Below, piece after piece: positions 61,936 through 64,000 of a stretch of DNA of 64,000 nt. The notes beneath the pieces are model-generated. The model saw nothing but the letters and a program-made list of their open reading frames with translations, was not told the DNA's origin and made no database searches. Source of the stretch: Eopsaltria australis. Lineage: Eukaryota; Chordata; Aves; Passeriformes; Petroicidae. The first letter of the stretch is position 1. Each line of letters begins with the position of its first letter. The stretch covers positions 310,001 through 374,000 of the forward strand of contig JAVTVJ010000372.1 of NCBI GenBank assembly GCA_034509425.1. The letters are read 5' to 3'. The translations under genes and the position numbers were made by a program.

Positions 61936-64000
61936 AAAACCTGTGTGCTGGATGTATGTTATATGTTTAGGCTCGAAGAGGCCCACAACAATCAAACTGG
62001 AGCTAGCCAGTAAAGTCCAAGCAGAAATTCTAAAGAATTTTAGATCAAGGCAGGAAAGACCTGTCACAAGATAAATTAAATGCAGGTGGTGGCCACTTCA
62101 TACAAATGGTATTAGACAAATAATATAAACATAGACTATACTTTTAAAAAATGTACCCAGAATATTAAAGCTTAATTAACTTTTTTCTAAAAAGCAGAGA
62201 AAAGGCAACCTCTGAAACAGAAAACTCCTCCAAACCATCTGAAACCTTATTTTGCTAATTTATGTTCTCAGCATCCAAAGTGAGCAATTTTAGCACAAGC
62301 AATGGGAGACTTGTGGTGCTGATTCAAAACTTGCTAATACTCACACTACAACAAACCCCATGTAAATCACACCCATTTGCTCCTGTGACTGACACATGGC
62401 AGTGCAGGGGTTAACTAACCAAAGAAGGAACTGCAGCTGGCTCATCTGCAGGGGCTCATCATCTGTCAGAGCAGTACAGGTGGGAAAAGAAATCAGAGGT
62501 AGTTGTAGCCAAGCAAGATTCATCTTGAGTACCCAGAGTACATGGTTGCTTGGGAAGAGAGGCTTCCCTTCTCCAGTTCACAGGAATGTGTCCCCCAAAC
62601 CAGGGAAAACTTTATTCTGAGAACTTTCCTTCAGTGCTAGCAGAAAATAATTGTTTCATACCATTGTACTGCTTAGGATGGAAGAATTAACTACTGCTAA
62701 CAATGTGAATTCAGAGACTTTACTTTTTATCTATGAATACTATAGAATTCTGATTTTTACAAATAATTCAAATGCATCTCTGCAAATGCATGCAATAAGC
62801 CAGCCATACATGAAAATCTCATTCTAGTTAGACTAGATTTTAAATTGTTTTAATACCTAATGCAACCGATGTGTTTGTTTTCTAAGGAGAGACAACATCA
62901 ATTTCTACGTTCACGAGGATATTGTGAAGATAAACATATAAAAAATTCATCAGCAATGGCATTATGTGCTTAAAATAAATATGCAACTAGATTTAGTCGG
63001 TTGAAGTTGGGACAGATTTGGCTGTCTGTGTATGATCTCAGTTTCATGGAGAAAAAATGTTTATATTTAGTTGAATTTGAATTTCAGCAGTCAAAAAAAG
63101 CATTACTTTTTATCCTTTCTAACTTCCTTTGCCACTTTTAGAAATGTAAGATTTAAAATAAAGGGATAGTCCAAGGTTATTTACTTTGAAGCACTATGAA
63201 AAAAAATTCTAATATTAAACCTAGTATGTTATAGCAAAACATACTTTCTTAAAAAATTATTTTATTTGAGAAAGGATAGAGAAATTAAGGATAGAGGAGA
63301 ATTCGGTGAATAAAAGAATGGCATGAGATATTCAAATAACAAAGAACTGATTGTAACAAAGGAAACACCTTTAGTAAAGGGCAGAAGCTGAAAGTCTGAT
63401 TATTTACATATTGCACTCCCTTGGATTTCTTCCAGCCATATGCTGGAATTTCACTTTACCTTATGTTAATTTTTTGGCAAATGGCAGTGTGATGCTTGCG
63501 AGGTCTTCAGAAATATGACCTAGAAAAAGCCGATAGCAAATTCTTGAACACACTTGTTCTACTTAAATTATACAGACAGCACAAGAGAAATAGAAAGGAA
63601 GGGGAGAAGGTTCAAAAATGCTGTGGGATCTCAAGCTGCTGATTTCTGAGTCTGAAGAAAAAGGGACCAATTTCCATTCTTTTTCTTGGAAGGTGTAGCG
63701 AGGCCAAGTTTTATGGAGCAAGCCTTGCCCTACTGTAGCCACCTCCCTCCTGCCTGATGAAGAGTCAGTCTCCCCAGTAAAGCAATTCCAATAGACCTCT
63801 GAAATCTAAGGCAGGAAATTCCTTTCAGCACTGCTTTCAGCAATGAAAAGGACTGTCAAAACACCTTCCCAGAGGATTACAGGGCTCCTGCCCAGGAATT
63901 AGTGGAGAAAGTTCGGTGCTTACATGAGTACAATGCCCCCAGCTCCAGTTCATGTGTAACAAGAGCAGCTCTAATGTACATTTATGCTGAGGCCAGTTAA
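61936..64000. other. AT-rich non-coding DNA, nothing recognised
   Basis: Frames up to 74 codons and no identifiable repeat. No terminator-like or gene-end structure is visible at the window edge. Confidence 0.55.

Noticed and set aside
1..64000. CRISPR arrays, bacterial operons, phage or plasmid features
   Set aside because: No regularly spaced identical repeats with unique spacers, no tandem long frames and no ribosome-binding-site pattern. The CR1 and LTR content marks vertebrate nuclear DNA.

Overview
This window looks like avian, and probably passerine-like, nuclear DNA. It is AT-rich, and its recognisable interspersed repeats are mostly CR1 LINEs: several 5'-truncated copies ending in the CR1 3' tail related to ATTCTATG, and one older copy with parts of ORF1 and ORF2. 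Two solo-LTR-like copies of one compact bird LTR family are also present. I found no intact host protein-coding gene, no rRNA or tRNA gene, no CRISPR array and no operon-like organisation. Nearly all reading frames are 60-130 codons and resemble no family I know. The longest ones are artefacts of a polypurine tract or antisense shadows of a CR1. The most economical reading is intergenic or intronic DNA.

Layout. 0-10 kb is unannotated AT-rich DNA with a higher-GC unrecognised patch near 7.4-8.2 kb. At 10.04-10.22 kb there is a frameshifted fossil of a Ty3/gypsy-type RNase H. 10-24.8 kb holds an uninterrupted (AAAAAG)n array at 14.94-15.08 kb and an unclassified C/G-richer block at 19.45-20.38 kb. 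24.8-34.8 kb carries three same-strand CR1 3' fragments. A minus-strand LTR lies at 35.76-36.32 kb. 38.33-38.94 kb is a 610-bp modular polypurine tract. Two ancient palindromic MITE-like remnants lie at 45.9 and 48.8 kb. 52.46-53.80 kb is a minus-strand CR1 in which the esterase-like ORF1 is joined directly to the linker before the ORF2 reverse transcriptase, with the endonuclease missing. A perfect AT palindrome lies just beyond its 5' end. A second LTR of the same family (54.94-55.52 kb), a CR1 tail (55.68-55.82 kb) and two collinear remnants of an old CR1 (57.13-57.24 and 58.07-58.43 kb) follow. The rest to 64 kb is AT-rich and mostly unannotated.

No undescribed functional system is supported here. 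The observations most worth a second look are the gypsy RNase H fossil, the internally deleted CR1, the modular polypurine array and the two hairpin MITE remnants. All family assignments come from remembered consensus patterns and were not searched against a database.
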